In this document: positions 32,015 through 40,812 of the stretch, in pieces | How the letters are laid out: each line of letters starts with the position of its first letter | How positions within the stretch are numbered: position 1 is the first letter of the stretch | Source: Microbacterium sp. 70-16 | GTDB taxonomy: Bacteria; Actinomycetota; Actinomycetes; Actinomycetales; Microbacteriaceae | Length of the DNA: 64,000 nt | Direction of reading: 5' to 3' | Assembly (NCBI RefSeq): GCF_001898315.1 | Contig: NZ_MKTQ01000026.1 | Span: forward strand, 1 to 64,000 | The notes under the pieces: generated by a model | Seen by the model: the letters and a program-made list of their open reading frames with translations, nothing else | Database searches by the model: none | What the model was told of the DNA's origin: nothing | Position numbers and translations under genes: made by a program

Positions 32015-33361
32015 TCAGAGGCTGGATCCGGGGTTCAGGATGCCGCGTGGATCCAGCGTCGCGCGCAGTCGCTGCTGCAGCGCGTGCACGTCGGGTCCGA
32101 GCTCGCGCACGGCCCACTCCCGCTTGAGTCGCCCGACGCCGTGCTCGGCGGTGATCGTGCCGCCGAGCGCGAGCGCAAGCGCGAAGATGCGGTCGGCGGC
32201 AGCCTGCGCCGCCGCCGGGATCGGCGCGTCGGTGGGCGCGGCGTCCGTCACGATGATCGGGTGCAGGTTTCCGTCGCCGGCGTGCCCGAAGACGAAGATG
32301 CGCACGCCCTCTTCCGCCGCGATCTGACGGATGGCGCGGACGGCCTCGGCGAGCCGTGCGCGCGGCACGGCGATGTCTTCGATGAGCGGCCGCCCGATCG
32401 CCTCCAGCGCCGGCAGGGCGCGGCGGCGGGAGAAGAGCAGGCGATCGGATGCCTCGGCATCCGTCGCGGTCTCGACGGCCGTCGCGAGGCCCGCGATCGC
32501 AGCGACGACGACATCCAGCTCCTCTTCGGCGCCGAATCCGTCGGTCTGCACGATCAGCAGCGCGTCGCCGGCCGCGCGCAGGCTCGTGCCCTCGAGCGCG
32601 TCGATCGCGGCCAGGGTCGCCCCGTCGAGGATCTCGAGCACAGCCGGCCGTGCACCCGACCGGGTGATCGCCGTGACCGCGCGCGCCGCCGACTCGAGGT
32701 CGGCGAACGCCGCGCTCGCGGTCGCCGTGCGCACCGGGCGCGGCACGAGCCGCAGCGTCGCGCCCACGACGATGCCGAGGGTGCCCTCTGACCCCGTGAA
32801 CAGCCCCACGAGGTCGTAGCCGGTGACGCCCTTGAGCGTGTCGCGGCCGACGTGGATGAGCGTGCCGTCGGCGAGCACGACGTCGAGCGCGAGCACGTGG
32901 TCTCGCGTCACGCCGTACTTCGCGCCGCGCAGGCCACCCGCGTTCGTCGCGATGTTGCCGCCGATCGTCGAGATCCCGACGCTGCCCGGATCGGGCGCGT
33001 ACATGAGGCCGTGGGCGGATGCCCGGGCATCCAGCTCTGCCGTCACGACGCCCGGCTCGACGCGGGCGAGCTGCTCGTCGGGGTCGATCTCGACGATGCG
33101 ATCGAGCCGCGACAGGTCGAGCACGATGGCGCCTTCGACCCCGACGGAGGCGCCCGCGAGCCCCGACCCCGCGCCGCGCGCGACGACGGGAGTGCCCGTG
33201 GCGTGCGCCCACGCGACCACGGAGCGGACGTCGTCGACCGACGACGGCACGGCGACGCCGTCAGGCCAGACGGCGAACGGCCAGCCCGAACGGTCTGCCG
33301 CGACGGCCGCGAGGTCGGCGGGCGCCGTCGAGATGAGGGGATGCGCGTCGATCGTCGTCAC
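32015..33361 (-). CDS. FAD-linked oxidase (GlcD/D-lactate dehydrogenase type)
   Basis: 448-residue flavoprotein of the VAO/PCMH class that oxidises 2-hydroxy acids. FAD-binding stretches: PVVARGAGSGLAGASVGVEG near residue 60, PDPGSVGISTIGGNIATNAGG near 125, and GRDTLKGVTGYDLVGLFTGS. The C-terminal domain has GHAGDGNLHP and TAEHGVGRLK, the active-site His residues. GTG overlaps the preceding gene's stop. As the last gene of the sulfur operon it may oxidise a hydroxy acid left after desulfonation (a sulfolactate-, glycolate- or lactate-like product); that is inference. Confidence 0.83.
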   Translation of the reverse strand: MTTIDAHPLISTAPADLAAVAADRSGWPFAVWPDGVAVPSSVDDVRSVVAWAHATGTPVVARGAGSGLAGASVGVEGAIVLDLSRLDRIVEIDPDEQLARVEPGVVTAELDARASAHGLMYAPDPGSVGISTIGGNIATNAGGLRGAKYGVTRDHVLALDVVLADGTLIHVGRDTLKGVTGYDLVGLFTGSEGTLGIVVGATLRLVPRPVRTATASAAFADLESAARAVTAITRSGARPAVLEILDGATLAAIDALEGTSLRAAGDALLIVQTDGFGAEEELDVVVAAIAGLATAVETATDAEASDRLLFSRRRALPALEAIGRPLIEDIAVPRARLAEAVRAIRQIAAEEGVRIFVFGHAGDGNLHPIIVTDAAPTDAPIPAAAQAAADRIFALALALGGTITAEHGVGRLKREWAVRELGPDVHALQQRLRATLDPRGILNPGSSL

Positions 33362-34359
33362 GCGCGCATCTCCTCGACCCGGGTGAACAGGTCGTATTCG
33401 AACTCGTCGGGCAAGGGCACCTCGCCGGGCCCGCCGCCGCGTGCCGCGAGAGCGCCGAGGGCGTGCGCGACGGCCTCGTTGAGCGGCGCCTCGACGCCGA
33501 CGATGCGCGCGATCAGCACGACCTCCCCGCTGAGGAAGTCGACCTCGTTCGAGGTGCCGCGCGCGAAGCTCTGCCACGTCGACAGGTGCCCGAGCGTGTG
33601 GCCGGGCACCTCGCCGATCTGCAGTCCCATCCCGTCGAGGGACGGCAGCGCGATCGGCAGCCGCGCCGCGCGGAACACGGCGCGCGCCTCGGCGGCGAGC
33701 GCCGCCTCGGCCCGCTCGGCCTGCTCGATCGACGCGTCGAACACGTCGACGACGTTGCGGAGGTTCGCGATCAGCTTGCGGCGCTTGGCGGCAGCGATGT
33801 CGGGCTCGACGGCCGTCGCGAAGCCGGCCTTGGCGAGGGCGACGCGGTGCCGCTCCTCCTCGCCCGGCAGCGACGCCGGGAACCCGCCGAGCCACGCGGC
33901 GCCGACGATCGGGTAGGCGGGCGACACGATGACGCCCGGTTCGAGGTGACTCGCGGGGATGCCGATCGAGACGCCGATCACGGTGTGGAACCGCCGCAGC
34001 GCGATGTCTTCGGCCGCGAGTCCGTTCTGCAGCGTCAGGATCGGCAGGTCGGCGACGACGCCGCGGCCGTCGACCAGGGGCGTCCACGCGATCTGGGCGA
34101 CCGTCGCCTCGGCATCCTGCGCCTTGACCGCGAGCACGATCGTGTCGGCGGCGGTCGGGCGCGCCTGGGCGATCGAGGCGACGACGTCGACGCGCACGAC
34201 GTCGTCGCCGTGCGGCCTGCGGATGCGCAGTCCGTCGCGGGCGATGACCTCGAGCGCGCGACTGCGCGCAACGAGCGTGACGGGCACGCCCGCGAGCGTC
34301 CACTGCGCCGCGAGCAGCCCGCCGAGGGCGCCCGCTCCGACGACGATGTACCGGCTCAT
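33358..34359 (-). CDS. Ketopantoate reductase-like 2-hydroxyacid dehydrogenase (ApbA/PanE family)
   Basis: 333-residue NADPH enzyme. Rossmann GAGALGGLLAAQW at residues 8-20; the VKAQDAEATV segment carries the conserved Lys of the family; LTLQNGLAAEDI follows. The helical C-domain has a likely catalytic Lys near RRKLIANLRNVVDVF. Coupled by ATGA/GTGA overlaps to its neighbours, so its substrate is likely a 2-keto acid belonging to this operon and not pantoate synthesis; panE is normally not in such a context. Confidence 0.75.
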   Translation of the reverse strand: MSRYIVVGAGALGGLLAAQWTLAGVPVTLVARSRALEVIARDGLRIRRPHGDDVVRVDVVASIAQARPTAADTIVLAVKAQDAEATVAQIAWTPLVDGRGVVADLPILTLQNGLAAEDIALRRFHTVIGVSIGIPASHLEPGVIVSPAYPIVGAAWLGGFPASLPGEEERHRVALAKAGFATAVEPDIAAAKRRKLIANLRNVVDVFDASIEQAERAEAALAAEARAVFRAARLPIALPSLDGMGLQIGEVPGHTLGHLSTWQSFARGTSNEVDFLSGEVVLIARIVGVEAPLNEAVAHALGALAARGGGPGEVPLPDEFEYDLFTRVEEMRA

Positions 34360-35975
34360 GCGGTGACCTCCCTCAGGCGTGCGCCCGGCACGGCGTCGAG
34401 CAGGGCGCGGGTGTACGCATGCTCGGGCGCGGTCAGGACGCGCTTCGCGGGCCCGCGCTCGACGACGCGCCCGCGCTGGACGACAGCGACGTCGTGCGCG
34501 ACCTGCGCCACCACGCCGAGGTCGTGCGAGACGAAGACGTAGGCGACGCCGAGACGCTCCTGCAGGTCGGCGAGCAGGCGCAGCACCTGGTCCTGTACCG
34601 AGACGTCGAGCGCCGAGACGGGCTCATCGAGGTAAATGAGCTCGGGCTCGATCGCGAGCGCACGGGCGATTGCGACGCGCTGGCGCTGGCCGCCCGACAG
34701 TTCGGCGGGGCGACGGGATGCCGCGTCGGCCGGCAGCCCCACGAGGTCGAGCAGCTCGGCGACGCGCGCGCGGCGCGACGCCCGGTCGCCGATGCCGAAC
34801 GCGACGAGCGGCTCGGCGACGCTGCGCGCAACCGAGAACCGCGGGTCGAGCGAGGCGTACGGGTTCTGCTGCACGAGCTGGAACCGGCGCCGCAACGCGC
34901 GTCCCTCGCGCCAGCCGATGCCGTCGACGTCGACGCCGTCGAACGTCACGGTGCCGCTCGTGGGCTTCTCGACCCCCAGCGCGAGGCGCAGCAGGGTCGT
35001 CTTGCCCGAGCCCGACTCACCCACGATCGCGAGCGTCCGGCCGGCGCGCGCGGCGAGGTCGACGCCGTCGACGGCGCGCACCGACGGTGCGGCGGCACCG
35101 CGCGGCAGCGGGAACTCCTTGACGACGTCGGTCCAGCGCACGAGCACGCGCGCGTCGGGATCCGCCTCGCGCGGCGGCACGGGCGCGGTGAGCCCGGGCG
35201 CGGCCTGCACGAGCCGGCGCGTGTACTCGGCGGTGGGCGCCGCAAGCACCTGGAGCGCGGGGCCCTGCTCGACGACGACCCCGTGCTGCATGACGAGCAC
35301 GCGGTCGGCGCGGTCGGCGGCGACGCCGAGGTCGTGCGTGATGAGCACGAGACCGATGCCCCGGTCGCGCACGAGCCGGTCGAGGTGGTCGAGGATGCGC
35401 CGCTGCACCGTCACATCGAGCGCGCTCGTGGGCTCGTCGGCGACGATGATGTCGGGGTCGCCCGCGAGCGCGATCGCGATGAGGACGCGCTGACGCAGCC
35501 CGCCCGACAGCTCGTGCGGGTACTGCCGTGCGCGGGCGACGGGGTCGTCGATGCCGGCCTGTGTGAGTGCGACCAGCACCTCGGCATCCACGTGCGGTTT
35601 CGGCACGCCGCGCAGCCGCACGGCCTCGGCGACCTGGTGCCCGATGCGCTGCGTCGGGTTCAGCGACACGGTCGGGTCCTGCGGCACGAGCGCGATGACG
35701 CGGCCGCGCACACGCCGCGCGACGCGCTCGGACGCCCCCGCGAGCTCGACGCCCGCGACGCGCGCCGAGCCGCCCACAATGTTCCCCGCGTGCGGCAGCA
35801 GGCCCAGCAGCGCGAGGGCGGCCGTGCTCTTGCCGGAGCCCGACTCGCCCACGATCGCGACGCGTTCCCCGCGGCGCACCTCGAGGTCGAGGCCGCGCAG
35901 CGCGTGCGCCGTCCGCGTGTCGGTGCGGTAGTCGACCGTGAGGCCTTCGATGCGGATGACCGGATCGTCGCTCAT
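34356..35975 (-). CDS. Oligopeptide/nickel-type ABC transporter ATPase, fused DppD-DppF
   Basis: 539-residue fusion of two ATPases that are usually separate. Domain 1 has GESGSGKST near residue 44, signature LSGGLRQRV and Walker B IIVADEPTSALD. Domain 2 has GESGSGKTT near 325, LSGGQRQRV and LIYLDEPVSALD. Both domains look catalytically complete. Each is followed by the C-terminal extension typical of peptide transporters (EYTRRLVQAAP, AYTRALLDAVP). The start ATG 35975 overlaps the permease stop. Longer frames run through the permease gene. Confidence 0.88.
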   Translation of the reverse strand: MSDDPVIRIEGLTVDYRTDTRTAHALRGLDLEVRRGERVAIVGESGSGKSTAALALLGLLPHAGNIVGGSARVAGVELAGASERVARRVRGRVIALVPQDPTVSLNPTQRIGHQVAEAVRLRGVPKPHVDAEVLVALTQAGIDDPVARARQYPHELSGGLRQRVLIAIALAGDPDIIVADEPTSALDVTVQRRILDHLDRLVRDRGIGLVLITHDLGVAADRADRVLVMQHGVVVEQGPALQVLAAPTAEYTRRLVQAAPGLTAPVPPREADPDARVLVRWTDVVKEFPLPRGAAAPSVRAVDGVDLAARAGRTLAIVGESGSGKTTLLRLALGVEKPTSGTVTFDGVDVDGIGWREGRALRRRFQLVQQNPYASLDPRFSVARSVAEPLVAFGIGDRASRRARVAELLDLVGLPADAASRRPAELSGGQRQRVAIARALAIEPELIYLDEPVSALDVSVQDQVLRLLADLQERLGVAYVFVSHDLGVVAQVAHDVAVVQRGRVVERGPAKRVLTAPEHAYTRALLDAVPGARLREVTA

Positions 35976-36889
35976 CGCTGGATCTCCTCGAAGCTCTTCG
36001 CCAGGTGGTTGAGGCTCAGCACGACGGCCGCGACGAACAGGCCCGGCAGCAGTGACACCCACGGCGCCGTGACGAGGTAGTTACGGCCCGCCGAGATGAG
36101 CGTGCCCCATTCGGCGGCGGGCGGCGCCGCACCGAATCCGAGGAAGCTCAGGGCCGCGACCGCGAGGATCGCCGCCCCGAAGTCGAGCACGGCGAGCACC
36201 GCGACCGGCCCCCACGAGTTCGGCAGCACGTGCGTCACGAGCACGCGGGTCCACGATGCCCCGCCCGCCCGCGCCGCCTCGATGTACGGCAGGGTCTTGA
36301 CACGCAGCACCTCGGCGCGGGTCGTGCGCGCGAAGCCCGGCACGATGCCGACGCCGACCGCGATCGCCACCGGCAGCGTGCCGAAGCCGAGCGCCGTCAC
36401 GATCGCGAGCGCCAGCAGCAGGCCCGGGATCGCGAGGAAGACGTCGACGATGCGCATCGCGACCGAGTCGACGGCGCCGCCGACGAATCCCGACAGGATG
36501 CCCAGGGTCAGGCCCACCACGAGCGCGATGCCGATCGCGAGCGCGGTCGCCGCGATCGTCAGGGTCGAACCGTGCACGACGCGCGAGTACAAGTCGCGGC
36601 CGAGTTCGTCGGTGCCGAACCAGTGCGCAAGGCTCGGCGCGCTCAGCCGCGCGGCCGGTTCGGTCGCGGTCGGGTCGTAGGTCGCGAACAGGCCGGGCCA
36701 GATCGCCGTGAGGATCGCGAACGCGACGATCGCGACGGCCACAATGACGCCCGGGCGCCGCAGCAGCACGATCGCGGGATGCCGGGGCGCGCGGCGATCG
36801 GTCGAGGCATCCGGGCGTGTGGCTGCCGAGGCATCCGGTGTCGTCCAGGCTGAGGCGAGAGCCAGCGGCTTCTCGAGGAGGTCGGTCAT
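35972..36889 (-). CDS. ABC transporter permease (DppC/OppC type)
   Basis: 305-residue permease. After a 40-residue polar N-terminus it has six hydrophobic helices. HWFGTDELGRDLYSRVVHGS is the DppC hallmark and IEAARAGGASWTRVLVTHVLP the EAA loop. Overlaps the DppB-type permease gene upstream by 4 bases. Works with 36886-37842 to form the channel for a peptide-like or organosulfur substrate. Confidence 0.88.
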   Translation of the reverse strand: MTDLLEKPLALASAWTTPDASAATRPDASTDRRAPRHPAIVLLRRPGVIVAVAIVAFAILTAIWPGLFATYDPTATEPAARLSAPSLAHWFGTDELGRDLYSRVVHGSTLTIAATALAIGIALVVGLTLGILSGFVGGAVDSVAMRIVDVFLAIPGLLLALAIVTALGFGTLPVAIAVGVGIVPGFARTTRAEVLRVKTLPYIEAARAGGASWTRVLVTHVLPNSWGPVAVLAVLDFGAAILAVAALSFLGFGAAPPAAEWGTLISAGRNYLVTAPWVSLLPGLFVAAVVLSLNHLAKSFEEIQR

Positions 36890-37842
36890 GCGCGGCTCAC
36901 TTTCGGCGTGTGCGCGATGCGGGGATCGAGCAGCGGATAGAGGAGGTCGACGACGAGGTTGACGACGACGAAGGCGGCGGCGGCGATCACGACGATCGCC
37001 TGCACGACGGGGATGTCCTGCGCGAGCACGGACTCCTGCGCGAGCCGGCCGACGCCGTTGCGCGAGAACACCGTCTCGACGACGATCGAGCCGGTCACGG
37101 TCGCGCCGACCAGCAGGCCCAGGATCGTCAGCGTCGGCAGCGCCGCGTTGCGGAACGCGTGCCGCAGCTGTACCGCCCAGCGGCTCAGCCCCTTCGCGCG
37201 GGCGGTCGCGATGTACGGCTCGCTGAGGGTGTCGTCGAAGCTGCGGACGAGCACTTGCGCGAGCACGGCCGAGGTCGGGATCGCCATCGTGACGGCTGGG
37301 AGCACGAGACTCTGCGGCCCGGTGTCGCCCGTCGCGGGCAGCCAGCCGAGCGTGAACGCGAACACCTGGATCAACAGCAGCCCGATCCAGAAGTTCGGCA
37401 CGCTCACGCCGGCGGCGGGAACCCGGCGCAGGAACGTCGCGGCGGGCCCCTTCGGCAGCCACGTCGCGAAGACGGCGAGGGCCGTCCCGAAAACGAGCGA
37501 CAGGCCGATCGCGATGATGCTGAGGGTCACCGTGCCGGGCAGGCGCTGCGCCAGCAGTTCCGACACCGGCAGCCCCTTGGCGAACGAGGTGCCGAAGTCG
37601 CCGCGCAGCGCCGCCAGCAGGAGGGAGAGGTACTGCTCCCAGACGGGCCGGTCCAGGCCCAACCGTGCCGCCGCCTGTTCGCGCTGCGCCTGCGTCAGCG
37701 AATCGACCTCGATGTTGTTGGCCGACAGCTGGAGCGCCACGGGGTCGCTCGGCAGCAGATACAGGATGACGAACGTGACGGTGTAGGCGGCCCAGAGCAC
37801 GAGGACGGCCTGGCCGACCCGCCCGAGAACGTACCGGAACAT
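36886..37842 (-). CDS. ABC transporter permease (DppB/OppB type)
   Basis: 318-residue permease beginning MFRYVLGRVGQAVLVLWAAY, the standard DppB start with one helix, then five more. The EAA-type loop IATARAKGLSRWAVQLRHAFR lies near residue 198, and RNGVGRLAQESVLAQDIPVVQ near 265 is a family signature. Starts 3 bases after the binding-protein stop codon. Confidence 0.88.
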   Translation of the reverse strand: MFRYVLGRVGQAVLVLWAAYTVTFVILYLLPSDPVALQLSANNIEVDSLTQAQREQAAARLGLDRPVWEQYLSLLLAALRGDFGTSFAKGLPVSELLAQRLPGTVTLSIIAIGLSLVFGTALAVFATWLPKGPAATFLRRVPAAGVSVPNFWIGLLLIQVFAFTLGWLPATGDTGPQSLVLPAVTMAIPTSAVLAQVLVRSFDDTLSEPYIATARAKGLSRWAVQLRHAFRNAALPTLTILGLLVGATVTGSIVVETVFSRNGVGRLAQESVLAQDIPVVQAIVVIAAAAFVVVNLVVDLLYPLLDPRIAHTPKVSRA

Positions 37843-37845
37843 GAT

Positions 37846-39510
37846 CTAGGACGCGTCCTTCCAGATGTCGTAGTACGAGAGGAACGACTCGCTCGTGAAG
37901 CGGAACCCGTGCACATCAGAGGCCGTGGCCGCCTGCTGCACGCGTTCGAACACGGGGAACGAGACGCCCTCGTCGATCAGCAGATCCTGCAGCTGCGCGT
38001 AGACGTCGGCCCGGGCGGAGAAGTCGGTCTCTTCCAGCCCCTGATCGAAGAGGTCCTTGATCTGCTGCGCCGTTTCGGCCGACTGCGCGTTGGCGGCGAG
38101 CGCCTTGGAGCCGGAGTAGCGGTCGTCGAGGATCCACTGCAGCACGCCGGGATCGGCCCGCGTGTAATACGTGGCGATCAGGTCGTAGTTGCCGTTCGCG
38201 ATGATGCTGGCCCGTTCGGATGCCTGGAAGACGGTCAGCTCGAGCTGGATGCCGATCTGCTTGAGCTGGTCTTGCAGCAGGACGTCGCCGGGGCTCTCCG
38301 CCGTGATGGGCTCGACGATCGTGAGTGTCTGCCCGTCCTTCGTGCGGTAGGTCGCGCCGTCCTCGAGCGTCCAGCCGGCCTCGTTGAGAAGCTCGGCGGC
38401 GCCGTCGGGGTCGTAGGCGAGCTTGTCGGCTTCGCTCACGAAGAACGGTGTCGTCGAGTCGAAGGCGCCCTCGACGACGGGATAGTCCGGGCCGTAGATC
38501 GTCGCCGCGTAGGTCTCGCGGTCGATCGCCTTCTGCAGCGCGTCACGCACGAGCGGATCGGACAGCGGGTGGCCGTCGGTGACGTTCGGGTAGAACGCGT
38601 ACGACGGGCCGGGCAGGGCGCGCGACTCGATCGTCGCCCCGCTGGAGGTCAGCAGCGCGGCATCCTCGGGTGTGAACGGATTGCGCGGCCACGCGATGTC
38701 GCTCGCGCCGCTCGTGAGGTCGCCGACGCGGACGCTGTCTTCCGCGACGTAGTTGATGTGGACAGAGTCGAGGTAGGCCTCGCCCTGGTGTGCGTTCAGT
38801 TCGCTCGCCCAGGCGTAGCCCTCGCGCTTGGTGAGGTCGATGCCTTCGCCGGGCTTGTACGAGTCGAGCGTGAACGGCCCCGAGCCGATGACGTCGCCGA
38901 GGCAGCGCTCTTCGGGCGTCTTCTCGTATGACGCCGCCGCGAGGATCGCGAGGTTGGTCGTCGAGGTGCCCTGCAGGAACGCCGCGTTGGGCGTCGTGAA
39001 GTGAACCTCGACGGTGTGCTCGTCGACGGCGTTGCTCGATGCGTAGCCCGCGATGTACACGCCGCCGTAGGCGCCGGGCACGTCGGCGAGGGTCTGCGCA
39101 TCGTTGTCGAGCGCGGTTACGACCGACTGCGCCGTGAATGCCGTGCCGTCGCTGAAGGTGACATCGTCGCGCAGGTCGAACGTGTAGGTGAGACCGTCGT
39201 CGCTCACGGTCCAGTCGGTCGCGAGCCACGGCACGATCTCGCCGGTCTCAGGGTCTTGATCGGTGAGCGAGTCGGCGACGTTGCGGATCACCTGGCGGTG
39301 CTCGATCCAGTACGTCTGGAACGGGTCGACGCACGAGAACGCGGCGTTGTCAGGCCAGAACTCGACCGTCAGCGCGCCGCCGGCGACGGGCGTGCCGGCG
39401 CTCGCGGTGCCGGTCGCGCCGGTGTTTGCGCCCGCGCAGCCGACGAGGGCGAGGACGGATGCCGCGGCCAGCGCGCCGAGCGCGGGGGTTCGGTATCGGT
39501 GGGTGGTCAT
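37846..39510 (-). CDS. Extracellular solute-binding lipoprotein, family 5 (peptide/nickel/organosulfur)
   Basis: 554-residue receptor, normal for family 5. Lipobox ALVGC at about residues 21-25 after MTTHRYRTPALGALAAASVL. Conserved parts: VSDDGLTYTFDLRDDVTFSDG near residue 105, VIGSGPFTLDSYKPGEGIDL, DALQKAIDRETYA. Family 5 proteins bind peptides, nickel, opines, glutathione and other amphipathic solutes. Placed in a desulfonation operon, an organosulfonate or sulfur peptide is the best guess. A 126-base G/T-rich spacer separates it from the monooxygenase gene. Confidence 0.86.
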   Translation of the reverse strand: MTTHRYRTPALGALAAASVLALVGCAGANTGATGTASAGTPVAGGALTVEFWPDNAAFSCVDPFQTYWIEHRQVIRNVADSLTDQDPETGEIVPWLATDWTVSDDGLTYTFDLRDDVTFSDGTAFTAQSVVTALDNDAQTLADVPGAYGGVYIAGYASSNAVDEHTVEVHFTTPNAAFLQGTSTTNLAILAAASYEKTPEERCLGDVIGSGPFTLDSYKPGEGIDLTKREGYAWASELNAHQGEAYLDSVHINYVAEDSVRVGDLTSGASDIAWPRNPFTPEDAALLTSSGATIESRALPGPSYAFYPNVTDGHPLSDPLVRDALQKAIDRETYAATIYGPDYPVVEGAFDSTTPFFVSEADKLAYDPDGAAELLNEAGWTLEDGATYRTKDGQTLTIVEPITAESPGDVLLQDQLKQIGIQLELTVFQASERASIIANGNYDLIATYYTRADPGVLQWILDDRYSGSKALAANAQSAETAQQIKDLFDQGLEETDFSARADVYAQLQDLLIDEGVSFPVFERVQQAATASDVHGFRFTSESFLSYYDIWKDAS

Positions 39511-39636
39511 GGGGGTCGTGCCTCTCTGTGTCTGGCGGGGTGCTGTGTGGTGCGGTCTGGGTGGTGCGGTCTGCGGTGGTGGTCTTGGCGTGGGTGCGGG
39601 TGGTGGGTCTGGTGGTGTTGGCGCGGGGCTGGCCGG
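39511..39636 (-). repeat. Low-complexity G/T-rich spacer with short repeats
   Basis: The 126 bases between two operon genes are almost only G and T on the plus strand, with repeats of tggtgcggtctg and ggtggt units. The minus-strand transcript would be C/A-rich and therefore unstructured in front of the binding-protein ribosome site. It is the only gap of this size inside an otherwise overlapping operon. Confidence 0.6.
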
Positions 39637-40812
39637 TCAGGCGCCGAGCACGGCGCGGCCCGCCGCGAGCAGCGCTGCGTCGTCCTGCGGCGGGTGCGGG
39701 CGCGAGCAGAGAACGTCGCGCAGATGGCGCTCGAACGGCAGGCTGCGCGTGAGAGCGGGGTTGCCGATCGCGGCGACGATCGCCTGCACGGCCGCGATCG
39801 CACTGCGCGACGTGAGCAGCTTCGCGAGGCCGAGCGCGTCGGGGCGCACGCGCCCGGCATCCGCATCGGCGGCGAGCGCCGACAGCACGAGCTCGGCCTG
39901 CACGATCTGCGCCTTCGCCTCACCGGCGACGGTCTGGATGCGGTCGAGCGTCGCGATGGGCCGGCCGAGTGAGGTCGGCACGCGCTCCTGCGCGAACGTC
40001 GTGAACGCCGCGAGGGCGGCACGCGCGACACCGACGTAGAGCGAGGGCACGGCGAGCGCGAACAGCGAGTGCGGTGCCGTGTTGTTCGGCACCGTGCCCA
40101 CCGGTGCGCCGGAGAAGTTCTCGAACGGCACGCACACGTCGGTGTAGATGACGTCGTGCGTCGACGAGGCGCGCAGGCCCAGGTGGTCCCACGTGCGCTC
40201 GAGGCGGATGCCCGGGGCATCCCCCGGCACGATGATGTGCCCGACGCGTGGTTCGTCCTCGTCGGTGATGGCCCAGACGAGGTGGTACGCGAGGCCTTCC
40301 GACCCGGTGGCGAAGCCCTTGTGCCCCGACACCGACCAGCCGTCGGCCGTGCGGCGTGCTGTCGTGGCGGGCAGGCCACCCCGGGCCGGGGCACCGAGCT
40401 CGGGCTCGGCGCGCACGGCGTTGAGCAGCACGGGGCGGGTGGCCGAGTCGGCGAGCACGCGCTCGTAGAGCGCTGCGGGCCACGTGGGCGTGGCATCCTG
40501 CGCCGCGTGCTGGAACACCGTCATCGCCGAGATGAGGGCGACGGCCGGGTCTCCTTCGCCGAGCGCGAGGAAGGCGTCGACGGTCTCGCGAGCGGTCAGC
40601 CCGGTGCCACCGTAGCGACGTCCGACGGAGGCCGTGAGCAGGCCCGCCTCGTGCACGGCCGCGATGCCCTCCCAGGGGAAGGTCGCGTCGCGGTCGTGCG
40701 CGGGGGCGTGCAGCGCAAGCGCGTCGGTCAGCGAGCGCAGGGTCTCGGCATCCGTTCGCGCCTGCCCCCATTGCTGCGCGCTGCGGGCGCCCACGGCCTC
40801 CGTCGTGCTCAT
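39637..40812 (-). CDS. Acyl-CoA-dehydrogenase-fold monooxygenase (SfnB/DszC-like)
   Basis: 391-residue flavoprotein of the acyl-CoA dehydrogenase fold. FPWEGIAAVHEAGLL and GRRYGGTGLTARETVDAFLAL match the N-terminal helices; GHKGFATGSEG is the middle beta-domain motif; HLGLRASSTHDVIYTDVCVP follows. In sulfur-scavenging clusters such proteins (SfnB, DszC and relatives) use FMNH2 to oxidise sulfones or dibenzothiophene rather than acyl-CoA; the acyl-CoA catalytic Glu is not evident. Start ATG overlaps the ssuD stop, supporting a joint role in C-S bond cleavage. Confidence 0.78.
   Translation of the reverse strand: MSTTEAVGARSAQQWGQARTDAETLRSLTDALALHAPAHDRDATFPWEGIAAVHEAGLLTASVGRRYGGTGLTARETVDAFLALGEGDPAVALISAMTVFQHAAQDATPTWPAALYERVLADSATRPVLLNAVRAEPELGAPARGGLPATTARRTADGWSVSGHKGFATGSEGLAYHLVWAITDEDEPRVGHIIVPGDAPGIRLERTWDHLGLRASSTHDVIYTDVCVPFENFSGAPVGTVPNNTAPHSLFALAVPSLYVGVARAALAAFTTFAQERVPTSLGRPIATLDRIQTVAGEAKAQIVQAELVLSALAADADAGRVRPDALGLAKLLTSRSAIAAVQAIVAAIGNPALTRSLPFERHLRDVLCSRPHPPQDDAALLAAGRAVLGA

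Noticed and set aside
36817..38931. Long open frame of about 700 codons on the plus strand
   Set aside because: It lies antisense to the DppB-type permease and binding-protein genes, is rich in Arg, Glu and Val as expected from G+C-rich complementary codons, and has no domain.
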